NCBI GenBank assembly: GCA_902790375.1
Contig: CADARY010000003.1
Coordinates: forward strand, 30,227 to 94,226
From: Oscillospiraceae bacterium
Lineage (GTDB): Bacteria; Bacillota; Clostridia; Oscillospirales; Oscillospiraceae
DNA length: 64,000 nt
Reading direction: 5' to 3'
Each line of letters opens with the position of its first letter. The first letter of the stretch is position 1. A program made the position numbers and the translations under genes. Positions 26,200 to 35,453 of the stretch are shown piece after piece. Under the pieces are notes generated by a model, which was given only the letters and a program-made list of their open reading frames with translations, did no database searches and was not told where the DNA came from.

Positions 26200-26489
26200 T
26201 CCTCGATTTTCAGTCGTTTGTCAAGGCCTGTCATTTTCAGCACGTTCCGAATCTCGCCGGAAGCATGACAAATGGTCAATGCGCCTTTCATGTACTTAAA
26301 GGCGGCAACGATCTGCCTCAGGCCCGCCGAAGAGATATACTCCAGATGCTCCATGTCCAGCACCAGGGCATTGATGCCCGGTCCCAATTCGTTGAGCGCG
26401 GCCTCCAGCTCAGGCACCGTCTTGGTATCCAGCCATCCGGAGAGTTTAAGCTCGGCAGTGTTTCCGCTTATGGTTTTTTCGATAGTCAT
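26196..26489 (-). CDS. STAS-domain anti-anti-sigma-like protein (RsbV/SpoIIAA type)
   Basis: This 97-aa STAS protein contains LDMEHLEYISSAGLRQIVAA, in which the conserved Ser-Ser-Ala-Gly holds the phosphorylation site of RsbV/SpoIIAA. It is expected to be phosphorylated by the HATPase encoded next and dephosphorylated by the SpoIIE-type phosphatase after it. AGGAGG precedes ATG 26489. Only 15 bp separate it from the NRPS stop, so it is read from the same message. Length is typical of the family. Confidence 0.9.
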   Translation of the reverse strand: MTIEKTISGNTAELKLSGWLDTKTVPELEAALNELGPGINALVLDMEHLEYISSAGLRQIVAAFKYMKGALTICHASGEIRNVLKMTGLDKRLKIEE

Positions 26490-26504
26490 GGCTTCCTCCT
26501 GTTA

Positions 26505-29500
26505 TTATTCAAACATGATGAGTTCGTCCAGTGCCTTGATCATGCTCATGATATACTTTTCACCGGATACGGGCCACTTGAAGCCCAGGCGGTAAAGCGC
26601 GTTGGTGGTAAAGCTGGAGTCCTGATCCAGCGGGTAGCGGCGTTCATACCCTTCGTGGCTCTGATAGGCGATCAGCGCGCCGGAAGCGCTTTCCGCATCC
26701 GCCATGCGCTGTGCAAAATCCTCATCCTCCACCGCTTCCATCTGGAAGCCATATTCCCGCATGGAGTAGATGATGTCGGCAAAGGTCACGGTGTGGTTGT
26801 TGACCGCGTGAAACACAGTGAATTTAGGGTCTGTGCCGGCAAGCAGAAGAATCGCCCGGGCTGTCATATCAATCTCGGAAAAGTCTGTTACCGTGTTCAT
26901 CAGGGAATAAGGGACTGCGCCGATGGACTTGTAGCTTGCCAGAGAACGGATGAACGCATTGGTGTTGAAGTTTACCTGGAACTCGCCATCGGAATGGCGT
27001 CCCATGAGATTTCCAAGGCGCATGATCTTTGCGTCAAGTCCCGTTCCGCAAGCTTCCAGAACCGCTCTTTCCGCCTTGAACTTGCTGAGGGTATAGGCGT
27101 TATCCAAATGCTGACCATTGTAGAGCCGGTTCTCGGTGATCTTCCAGTCTCTGGGCGGCTGACCGTCCAGCCCTTCGCCGGCAACAGACACGGTAGAGGT
27201 CTGGATAAGCCTCCTGTGGGTACGGCGGCACAGCTCGATGAGATTCTCAACGCCCTTGACGTTGATGCGCTCCAGGCTGTCGTCCTTCACGAAGTGCTTC
27301 ACCAGCGCCGCACAGTTGACCAGCGTGTCGAAGGGCAGCGCGTCACAGGCTTTAAGAGACTCCGCATCGGTGATGTCGCCTCTCACGATCTTTACGCGGC
27401 CCGCGTCGAAGAAGGGTTCGATTGGTTCGTCAAAGTAGTAGAAATACAGCTCCTTGAGGTGCTTTTCGGGAGCCTCGCCGCGCAGAAGGCAGAAGACGGT
27501 TCCGTCATCGTTTTGCAGGTACTCCCTCAAGACATGGATGCCCAGAAAACCCGTCGCGCCGGAGAGCATCAGATTGCCGATGGGACCGCGCGCGATCTCG
27601 CGCAGCTTGTCCGCACAGTTGTTGTCAAGGGGCAGCTTTGTGTAATCGTAATTCTGAAGCTGCGCAAGCTCCGGCGTTTTTTCCGCTTCCGCGCCGCCGG
27701 TGGCCAGCGCCGCCAGAGCGCGCGGCGTCTGGGCCTTGAACACGTCCGCATACACGACGCCATAGCCTTTTTCCGCTGCGTTGATGGCAATGATGGAAGC
27801 GGAAAGCGATGTGCCGCCCAGCTCAAAGAAGTTCCCTTCCGCGCTGACCTTTTCCATGTTCAGCACTTGCGCAAACCAGCCGCAGAAATTCTCCTCCACA
27901 GCGTTTGCGGGAGCGACATATTCTCCCGCATCGGGGGTATACTCCACCTTCGGCAGCTTCTTTTTGTCGATCTTGTTGTTCGCCGTCAGCGGCATGGTCT
28001 CCAGCTGCATCAGCACGCCGGGCACCATATACGCAGTAAGGGTCTTGCGGATTTCCGCCCGCAATTCTTCCGCGGGAATCTCACGGTTTGCGGTGTAGTA
28101 GCCCGCAAGGAATTTGTTGTTTTCCTCTCCGGTCATAATGACGATGGAGGTCAGCACCCCGGGCACGGCATTGATGGCGTTCTCGATTTCGCCCAGCTCT
28201 ACGCGCAGGCCGCGCAGTTTGACCTGATTGTCGGCTCTGCCATGGAAGCGCAGCCGCCCGTCCGAGGTCCATGCGGCAAGGTCGCCGGTGCGGTAGGCGG
28301 GGCGGCCCTCCATGGTGAAGAACTTCTCCGCCGTCAAATCCGGTCTTCCGATATAGCCTTTGCCGACACCCTCGCCGGCAATGATCAGCTCTCCTGGCAT
28401 CAGCGGCGGCAGGACATTGCCCTTTTCGTCCACAATATAAGCCCGCACATTGGAGGCGGGGCGGCCGATGGTGATGAGACCGGGGTCTGTCACCGCGTCC
28501 ATGGTGCAGCTGATGGTTGCTTCGGTGGGGCCGTAGCCGTTCATGATATAGGAATCGCTTCGGATGGCGCGCATCTTTTCAAACAGAGCAGCAGGGTATG
28601 CCTCGGCGCCCACATCGTAGGACACGACCGCTTCCAGCACCTTCTTCATCATCGGCAGCCCGATGATGTTCGTGAGGAAGGAGGGAGTACAGGTCATCAA
28701 GTCCACATGATTTTCCGTCATCAGTTTTGCCAGCGCCGCGGGGTTGTGGATTTCCTCTTCCGTGGTCATGCAGATCGTCAGGCCATGGGAAAGGGGAATA
28801 AACTCTTCCATGATGGACACATCGAAGGTGATTGCCGCCAGCGCGAGGGAAACGTGACCCCGTTCGGTATAGCCCAGGATCTCGGGGTTCTTTGCGTTGG
28901 CATCGACGAAGTTCACAAGGTTCCCCTGTGTCAGCATCACGCCCTTGGGCTTGCCGGTGGAGCCGGAGGTGAAGATGCAGTAGGCAAGGTCGTCCTTTTC
29001 GCGCGGGATATCCGGGTTCTCCGTTCTGCCGTCGCGCAGCAGCTCTTCCACCGCCACCACGGGGCAGCGGAGACCTGCGAGAAAGTCGCCGCGCTCGCTG
29101 CGAAGCTGATCGGTCACCACCAGCACCGCAGATTCGGAATCCTCCACCATCACCCGTACCCTGTCATCGGGATAATCCGGCGCGATGGACAGGAACGCGC
29201 CTCCGGCCTTCAAAATGCCCTGGCGCACCATGTACACCCGCTCGTCCCGCGGCAGCATCAGGGATACGATGCGGCCGACGGCGTTGAGATCCATCAGCGC
29301 ATGGGCGATGCGGTTGGCGCTTTCGTTGAGTTCTTTGTAGGTGAAGCTCCCGGTCGGGGTAATAACAGCCAGGCGGTCAGGGTACTGCGCCGCGCTCTCC
29401 TCCATCAGGCAGTGGGCCGGACGGAAGGGCACGGGCACGTCTGTGTCGTTGACAGCGTTCAGGAACGAGGCGGCCTCATCGGACAGCATCGGGATCTCGC

Positions 29501-32500
29501 CCAGCGTCTCCTGCGACAGCAGGCCGCGCAGGATCATGCCGTAGGCGTCGGCCATCCAGCGCATCTGCGCGTCGTTATACATGTCTCTGCGGTATTCGAA
29601 GCTGACGGTATACTTGCCGTCCTTCTTGAAAACATCCACGCTCAGAGGCTCTTTGGCGTCCTCCAGCGGCCGGGTGATCTCTGCCGCTTTCTGCCCCGCC
29701 AGGGTAAAGCCGGTGAAGGTATCGCCCTGGTAGGCAAACAGCACATCGGCGTTCACGTCAAAGTCCCGTACCGCTTCCGCGAAGGAGTAAAGATCGTTTG
29801 CGGTCAGGTCCTGAATCCGCTTCTGTACGCCGAGCAGGAAATCCTTTGTGTTCGCGCCCCTGTCGCATCTTACATAGATGGGATAGGTTTTCACCAGCAT
29901 GCCCATGATGCGCATGGTCTCCAGCCGTGTTCTGCCGTTGTAGATGGAGGCAAAGAGCGCCTCGTCGCTGCCGTCTGTCCGGGCAAGCAGCAGTCCGAAG
30001 GCTGCCGTGAAGAGGGCGTTTTCCGTAATCTGATTTGCCTTGCAGAAGGCCGCGGCTTTTTCCGGCGCAACAGCCGGCAGCACGTATTCGGCCGATGCCG
30101 CCTTGCCGGGGCTTTCCTTGTCGGCGGCCTTTTCCGCTGCGGGCAGGCAGTTCAGGCTGACGCCGCCGAAGATTCCCTCGTATACCGCTTTGGCTTTGGC
30201 GAGGGCGTCGGTCTTGCGGAGCTTGTTTTCATCAAGCCCCAGCTGCAGGGAATCGTAGCTCTCCTTTTGCAGCTTTTCCCCCTGATAGGCCCGCTCAATA
30301 TCTTCCAGCAGCACGGCGGCGGATGTGCCGTCCATCAGGATATGGTGGAAGACCATCGAAAGATAGAGCGAGCTTTTGTTCTTGACGATCCGGAAGCGGA
30401 ACAGCGGCGCGCGCGAAAGCTTGAAGATGATTTTCTCCTGTGAGAGCTCTTTTTCCAGCGCACTGTCTTCCAGCGGCGAAGTCTCCACCGCAACATCCCA
30501 TGCGAGATCAGGATGGGCGATCATTTCGGCCCCGCCGTTTTTGCTCGGCTCGATGGAGCTCTTCATGGCAGGGTGAGCTTCCACGGCGCTGCGGATGGCG
30601 TCGGCAAGGCGTTTTTCGTCGGTATCAGGCCCCACCTTGAGCAGGAAGGGGATGTTGTATTTGTCGCTGGTTTCGTCCATCCGGCATTCCAGATAAATGC
30701 CGAGCTGCGTCTGGGTCAGCGGCGCGGAGAGGACCGTCTCGGTTTCCGCCGGCTGCGTTTGCGCCGTACTTCCCTTACGCCAGCGCTCTACCAGCGCGTT
30801 TTCAATGTCCAGAATACGCATGCCGCCCAGAAGCTGCGACACGTTCGGACTATAGCCGAATCTCTTCTCCAGCGCGACCATGAGCTGAACGCTGGAAATG
30901 GAGGTGAGCCCCATTTCGGTCAGCGGCGTTGCCGCGCCGAAATCGCGGCTTCCCACGAATTGCGCGCACACATCCATGAGCTCCTGCTCCAGAGCAGTCA
31001 TCTCCCGGGCCGTTTCCTGCTCCTCGGCGCTCTTGCGCTCGGGCATGGGGAGCTTGCGGCGGTCAACCTTTTGGTTCTGGTTATAGGGGATGGCGTCGAG
31101 CTGCATCGTCACTGCGGGGACCATATAGGGCGGCTTCTCCGCCATGATGAAGGCATTGAGGGCCTTTACGTCGATCTGCCTGTCGGATACCACGTAGGCC
31201 GCGATATACTTGCCGCCGGACGGCGCGTCATACGCGGCCACGGTCGCGTCCCGGATGCCGTCAAAGCGGCGGATAACCTCCTCGACCTCGGTCAGCTCGA
31301 TGCGGAAGCCGCGCACCTTCACCTGGGCGTCGCGGCGGCCGATGAACTGCACGTTTCCGTCGGGCATGAAGCGCACAATGTCGCCCGTATGGTAGACACG
31401 GCTGTACCCGGGATCATCAGAGAAGGGGTTGGACGTGAAGGCTGCTGCAGTCTGCTCGGGGCGGTTCAGGTAGCCCCGGCCTACCTGGGGGCCTGAGATC
31501 CAAAGCTCGCCCGCCGCGCCGACGGGCAGGCGCTTGCCGGTCTTGTCAACCACATACAGCTTCATGTTGTCCAGCGCTTTTCCGATGGGCACGTCCCGCT
31601 CAAGACGCTTCATCTCGTAAAACGTGGAGAAGATCGTGCACTCGGTCGGACCGTACACATTCCCTGTCCGGATGTCCTTCGGCGCAAAGGGCACCATCTT
31701 CTCACCGCCCGCCGTGAGCAGACGCAGCTTGCCGGGGTTTTCCATCTGGGCAAACTGTCGGCCGATCTGGGTGGTCATGAAGGCGTGGGTGATGCCGTTT
31801 TCGGCAAAGTACCGGTGCAGCGCCGGCAGATTCAGGCGCAGCTCCTCGGAGATGATATAGATGGCGCTGCCCGCCGTGAGCGCCGGGTACATGTCGTGCA
31901 TGCAGGCGTCGAAGCCGTAGCTTGCGTATGCCGTGATGCGCGCGTTTTCATCCATGCCGTAGGTCTTTCTGTGCCAGGCGCAGAAGGCGCTGAGGTTTCC
32001 GTGCTCGAGCATGACGCCCTTGGGTACGCCGGTGGAGCCGGAGGTATAGAGCATGATGAAGAGGTCCGACGGCTTCGGCGCTTCGAGCGCTTCGCCGCTG
32101 TCTTTCATCTGCGGGATCTCGTCGAGCATGATGCGTCTGCCGGTGAAGTCCGCCGAAATGATGCCGCTGAGCTCCGGCGTCGTAATGAGCAGCATGGCCC
32201 CCGCGTCCTTGACCATCAGGTTCAGGCGCTCGGGCGGATAAGACGGGTCCAGCGGCAGATACCCGCCGCCCGCCTTCAGCACGCCGAGAGAAGCGATGAC
32301 CATATACTCACACCGCGGGATCAGAACGGCCACGACCTTTTCTCTGCCGACGCCGCAGGCGCGCAGCTTCCTCGCCAGCGTATCGGTCAGCGCATCCAGC
32401 TCCCGGTAGCTGCATTTATTGTCCTCATACACCACCGCGATGTTGTCCGGTGTTTTTTTCGCCTGCTCCCGAAACAGATCCACCACCGTCCGGTCCGCAT

Positions 32501-35453
32501 CATAGGGCGCCTCATTGCGGTTAAACCCGTCCAGCGCCGCCGCAGCCTCACGGGACAGAAGCTCGATATCGCCGATTCTGGCAGCGGTCAGCATCTCCGA
32601 GGTTACCTTTGCCAGCATGTCCGTGAAGCTTTCCATCAGGCCGCGGGAATAGAGCTCGGTGCGGTAATCCACCGACAGCTCATAGCCGTGCGCGGTTTTC
32701 AGCACCATCACGGTCAGGTCAAACTGGGTATTGCCGGTTTCCAGGGGGCGTACCTCAAAAGCGCCGTCCTTCGTACCGGCGCCGTTTAAAAGCCCCGCCT
32801 GATAGACAAAGCTGATGTTTGCGCTGACACCGTAGTTCTGCGCAAGCTCCCCGAAGGAGATGCAGTCATGCCCGATCTCTTCAAACAGCATCTCCTGCGT
32901 CCGTTTGAGGAAGGCGGGCACGGCTTCCTCGTCGGCAAACCGCAGATACACGGGCAGCGTTTTGACAAACATGCCCACGGAAGCGGCAAGGCGCGGGTCA
33001 TGGCGCCCGTTGTTCACGGTGCACAACAGCACGTCGTCCGCTCCGTTGAACTTTGCCAGGGTGTACGCAAACGCGCCGAGGAAGAGCGTGTTTTCCGTGA
33101 TGCCGTGCTCACGCACGAAGCCCTCGGCCTGGACGCTGCTCACGAGTTCCCCAAGGGGCAGCAGGATACGGCCCGCGCCCTTTTCGGGGTTGGGGTCCGT
33201 CACGTCGCTGACGGGGCGGGAATCCGTGTCCACGCCGTCCAGGAGCTTTTGGAAATACGCCTGCGCAGCCTTGTAGCGCCCGCTCTCCTTCAATGTCTTT
33301 TCCCATATGGAGACATCGAACAGCGACAGCGCCTCATGCTGCAGCTGCTCGCCGTTGTAGGCGGCGGCAATGTCGTCGACCAGGGCCTTGACAGAGCTTC
33401 CGTCAAACGCGATGTGATGCACGTCAAAGAGGAAGTAATTCCTCCCCTGCACGGTCACAAGCTCTGTGCGGAAAAGGCGGTCACGCTCCAGGTCAAAGGG
33501 CCTTATAAAGGCAGCGGCCGCTTCTTCCAGGCTATCGGCGGCCGCGCGCTCCGGCTCCGCCGTGAAGTCCTCCGGGATCATGCAGGGCAAGCCGTCGGAG
33601 GTCTTGCCGATCTTTACGCCCAGCGCTTTGTGCGTTTCAAAGGCGGTCTTCACGGCGGCGGCAAAGCGGTCAAGGTCAACGGCCGCCGGCAGCTCGCAGC
33701 ACATGGGAAGATTATACATCATGGATTCCGGCTCCCGCACACATTCGAGATAGACGCCCATCTGCGCCTCTGTGAGCGGGTAACTGCTTTCAAGCCCGGT
33801 GTGATGCTCTATCGTATCTGTCTTCTCCGCGCCGTCAAGCAGCGCGGAAATGCCCCGCGCCGTTCTTCCGCGCAGGATCAGCTCCGGCGTGAGCGTTTCC
33901 AGCTTCGCCGCCTCAATGAGCGCGAGCACCTTGATGGAGTCGCCGCCGAGGCTGAAAAAGTCGTCATCAATGCCGACACGTCCGCAGCCGAGCAGCTCCT
34001 CCATGTTCCGGCAGAGGATCGTCTGCGTCTCGTTCTCCGGGGCCGCGTATTCACACTTGTAATCGCTGATATCCGGCGGCAGGAGCGCCTTGCGGTCAAG
34101 CTTGCCGTTTACGTTGAGCGGCATTGCGTCAAGCTGCTTGTAATAGCGCGGGATCATATAATCGGGCAGCAGGCGCTTCAGGGCCGCTGTGAGCGCGGCT
34201 GCGGAGACGGGCATCGAAGCGGTATAGAATGCCGCCAGATACTTCTGGCCCATGCGGTCGTCGAAGGCCTGGACGGCGGCGTTTGTCACGCCGTCGTTTT
34301 TCTTCAGCAGATTTTCGATCTCCTGTGTCTCGACGCGCTGACCGTTAATCTTGACCATCCAGTCCTTGCGGTTGAGATAGACGAGCTTGCCGTTTTCGTC
34401 AAGAACTCCGATATCGCCGGTGTGGAAAAGAACACTGCCGTCCGGCTGCTTGATAAAGGCAGCGGCGGTCGCTTCCGGCATGTTCAGATACCCGTCGGCA
34501 AAATGCCCCAGCAGGCAGATTTCGCCCTCCGTGCCCTGCGGGACCGCATTTCCGGCCTCATCCAGCAGACGCATCTCCACCCCCTCCAGGGGCTTGCCGA
34601 TGGGGGTGTTGTCGTACTTCCTGTCAACGAGGAAGGAGCACACGCCGCCCAGCGTCTCGCTCAGGCCGTAGGCGTTGCAGATTTCAAAATCCTCGCTGTA
34701 AACACCGCTGAGCCTCTCGCTGCCGACAAGCGCGCGCTTCATGCCCCGGCTTCCTTTGTAGAGCCTGAACATCTGGGGCGTAATGAAAGCGGCGCTGATC
34801 TCCTGCGCATCAAAGTATTCCGTCAGGCGACGGATGTCCCGGCGCTTCGCGTCACTGAGGATATGGACGCATCCGCCGCGGCTGAACACGCTGAGATATT
34901 CGAGGACAAAGGCCACAAAGGACATGGGCGCGCTTGCTCCGAAGCGCACATCGCCGATCCCGGCAAGCAGTCCGGCGTTTCGCTCAACCGCCGCTTCCAG
35001 CGCGCCGCGGGCATGCAGGATGCCCTTGGGCCTGCCTGTGGAGCCGGAGGTGTAGATCACCAGTGCCGGAGCAGAATCCGGCACAGATACGGGCTCCATC
35101 GGCGCATACTGCTCTATGTCCGTCAAAAACGCCTCATCCAGCAGCAGTGCCGCGCCGCAGTCCTGCCGGATGTATGCGATGCGCTCGGGCGGATAGCTCC
35201 GGATGACGGGAACCGCGGCGCAGCCCGCCTTCAGTACGCCGAGATAGGCCGCGACGTATTCCATGGAGCGCTCCAGCCCCAGAACGACAAAGCTGCCCTC
35301 CCCGAGGCCGCATGCCGCAAGCTTTGCGGCGATGCTTCCGCTGAGCGCATCCAGCTCTCCATAGGATGCAGCGCGCTCACCGTCCCGGTCGACAAGCGCT
35401 GTCTTCTGTGCGTTTTCTTTTGCATAGTATTTGATTTGATCGAGAAATCTCAT
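26505..35453 (-). CDS. Trimodular NRPS with terminal thioester reductase (A-T-C-A-T-C-A-T-R)
   Basis: This 2982-aa cytoplasmic assembly line should build an acyl or peptide chain and release it as an aldehyde. Domains: A1 ~1-465, T1 ~480-545 (GGDS, Ser506), C1 ~555-985 (HHIAFDG 679-685), A2 ~990-1475, T2 ~1485-1555 (MGLTSISS, Ser1518), C2 ~1575-2000 (HHILMDG 1703-1709), A3 ~2010-2500, T3 ~2510-2590 (GGTS, Ser2549), and reductase ~2625-2982 (GATGFLG 2632-2638; YTLSK with Tyr2787 and Lys2791). A10 lysines are present in all A domains (451, 1462, 2494). A2 and A3 have the Asp that binds the alpha-amino group (FDAC, Asp1182; FDVS, Asp2211). A1 has Val180 there and YGLSET instead of YGPTE, so A1 probably activates a non-amino carboxylic acid. 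It overlaps the MATE gene by four bases. Confidence 0.93.
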   Translation of the reverse strand: MRFLDQIKYYAKENAQKTALVDRDGERAASYGELDALSGSIAAKLAACGLGEGSFVVLGLERSMEYVAAYLGVLKAGCAAVPVIRSYPPERIAYIRQDCGAALLLDEAFLTDIEQYAPMEPVSVPDSAPALVIYTSGSTGRPKGILHARGALEAAVERNAGLLAGIGDVRFGASAPMSFVAFVLEYLSVFSRGGCVHILSDAKRRDIRRLTEYFDAQEISAAFITPQMFRLYKGSRGMKRALVGSERLSGVYSEDFEICNAYGLSETLGGVCSFLVDRKYDNTPIGKPLEGVEMRLLDEAGNAVPQGTEGEICLLGHFADGYLNMPEATAAAFIKQPDGSVLFHTGDIGVLDENGKLVYLNRKDWMVKINGQRVETQEIENLLKKNDGVTNAAVQAFDDRMGQKYLAAFYTASMPVSAAALTAALKRLLPDYMIPRYYKQLDAMPLNVNGKLDRKALLPPDISDYKCEYAAPENETQTILCRNMEELLGCGRVGIDDDFFSLGGDSIKVLALIEAAKLETLTPELILRGRTARGISALLDGAEKTDTIEHHTGLESSYPLTEAQMGVYLECVREPESMMYNLPMCCELPAAVDLDRFAAAVKTAFETHKALGVKIGKTSDGLPCMIPEDFTAEPERAAADSLEEAAAAFIRPFDLERDRLFRTELVTVQGRNYFLFDVHHIAFDGSSVKALVDDIAAAYNGEQLQHEALSLFDVSIWEKTLKESGRYKAAQAYFQKLLDGVDTDSRPVSDVTDPNPEKGAGRILLPLGELVSSVQAEGFVREHGITENTLFLGAFAYTLAKFNGADDVLLCTVNNGRHDPRLAASVGMFVKTLPVYLRFADEEAVPAFLKRTQEMLFEEIGHDCISFGELAQNYGVSANISFVYQAGLLNGAGTKDGAFEVRPLETGNTQFDLTVMVLKTAHGYELSVDYRTELYSRGLMESFTDMLAKVTSEMLTAARIGDIELLSREAAAALDGFNRNEAPYDADRTVVDLFREQAKKTPDNIAVVYEDNKCSYRELDALTDTLARKLRACGVGREKVVAVLIPRCEYMVIASLGVLKAGGGYLPLDPSYPPERLNLMVKDAGAMLLITTPELSGIISADFTGRRIMLDEIPQMKDSGEALEAPKPSDLFIMLYTSGSTGVPKGVMLEHGNLSAFCAWHRKTYGMDENARITAYASYGFDACMHDMYPALTAGSAIYIISEELRLNLPALHRYFAENGITHAFMTTQIGRQFAQMENPGKLRLLTAGGEKMVPFAPKDIRTGNVYGPTECTIFSTFYEMKRLERDVPIGKALDNMKLYVVDKTGKRLPVGAAGELWISGPQVGRGYLNRPEQTAAAFTSNPFSDDPGYSRVYHTGDIVRFMPDGNVQFIGRRDAQVKVRGFRIELTEVEEVIRRFDGIRDATVAAYDAPSGGKYIAAYVVSDRQIDVKALNAFIMAEKPPYMVPAVTMQLDAIPYNQNQKVDRRKLPMPERKSAEEQETAREMTALEQELMDVCAQFVGSRDFGAATPLTEMGLTSISSVQLMVALEKRFGYSPNVSQLLGGMRILDIENALVERWRKGSTAQTQPAETETVLSAPLTQTQLGIYLECRMDETSDKYNIPFLLKVGPDTDEKRLADAIRSAVEAHPAMKSSIEPSKNGGAEMIAHPDLAWDVAVETSPLEDSALEKELSQEKIIFKLSRAPLFRFRIVKNKSSLYLSMVFHHILMDGTSAAVLLEDIERAYQGEKLQKESYDSLQLGLDENKLRKTDALAKAKAVYEGIFGGVSLNCLPAAEKAADKESPGKAASAEYVLPAVAPEKAAAFCKANQITENALFTAAFGLLLARTDGSDEALFASIYNGRTRLETMRIMGMLVKTYPIYVRCDRGANTKDFLLGVQKRIQDLTANDLYSFAEAVRDFDVNADVLFAYQGDTFTGFTLAGQKAAEITRPLEDAKEPLSVDVFKKDGKYTVSFEYRRDMYNDAQMRWMADAYGMILRGLLSQETLGEIPMLSDEAASFLNAVNDTDVPVPFRPAHCLMEESAAQYPDRLAVITPTGSFTYKELNESANRIAHALMDLNAVGRIVSLMLPRDERVYMVRQGILKAGGAFLSIAPDYPDDRVRVMVEDSESAVLVVTDQLRSERGDFLAGLRCPVVAVEELLRDGRTENPDIPREKDDLAYCIFTSGSTGKPKGVMLTQGNLVNFVDANAKNPEILGYTERGHVSLALAAITFDVSIMEEFIPLSHGLTICMTTEEEIHNPAALAKLMTENHVDLMTCTPSFLTNIIGLPMMKKVLEAVVSYDVGAEAYPAALFEKMRAIRSDSYIMNGYGPTEATISCTMDAVTDPGLITIGRPASNVRAYIVDEKGNVLPPLMPGELIIAGEGVGKGYIGRPDLTAEKFFTMEGRPAYRTGDLAAWTSDGRLRFHGRADNQVKLRGLRVELGEIENAINAVPGVLTSIVIMTGEENNKFLAGYYTANREIPAEELRAEIRKTLTAYMVPGVLMQLETMPLTANNKIDKKKLPKVEYTPDAGEYVAPANAVEENFCGWFAQVLNMEKVSAEGNFFELGGTSLSASIIAINAAEKGYGVVYADVFKAQTPRALAALATGGAEAEKTPELAQLQNYDYTKLPLDNNCADKLREIARGPIGNLMLSGATGFLGIHVLREYLQNDDGTVFCLLRGEAPEKHLKELYFYYFDEPIEPFFDAGRVKIVRGDITDAESLKACDALPFDTLVNCAALVKHFVKDDSLERINVKGVENLIELCRRTHRRLIQTSTVSVAGEGLDGQPPRDWKITENRLYNGQHLDNAYTLSKFKAERAVLEACGTGLDAKIMRLGNLMGRHSDGEFQVNFNTNAFIRSLASYKSIGAVPYSLMNTVTDFSEIDMTARAILLLAGTDPKFTVFHAVNNHTVTFADIIYSMREYGFQMEAVEDEDFAQRMADAESASGALIAYQSHEGYERRYPLDQDSSFTTNALYRLGFKWPVSGEKYIMSMIKALDELIMFE

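Noticed and set aside
23930-26489. Assignment of the switch genes to the sporulation spoIIA locus
   Set aside because: No sigF follows, and the phosphatase has an outside sensor and HAMP region unlike SpoIIE.
26265-30443. 1392-codon plus-strand frame
   Set aside because: It lies antisense to the NRPS, whose domain motifs are intact. It is rich in His, Arg and Gln as expected for a GC-rich shadow frame.
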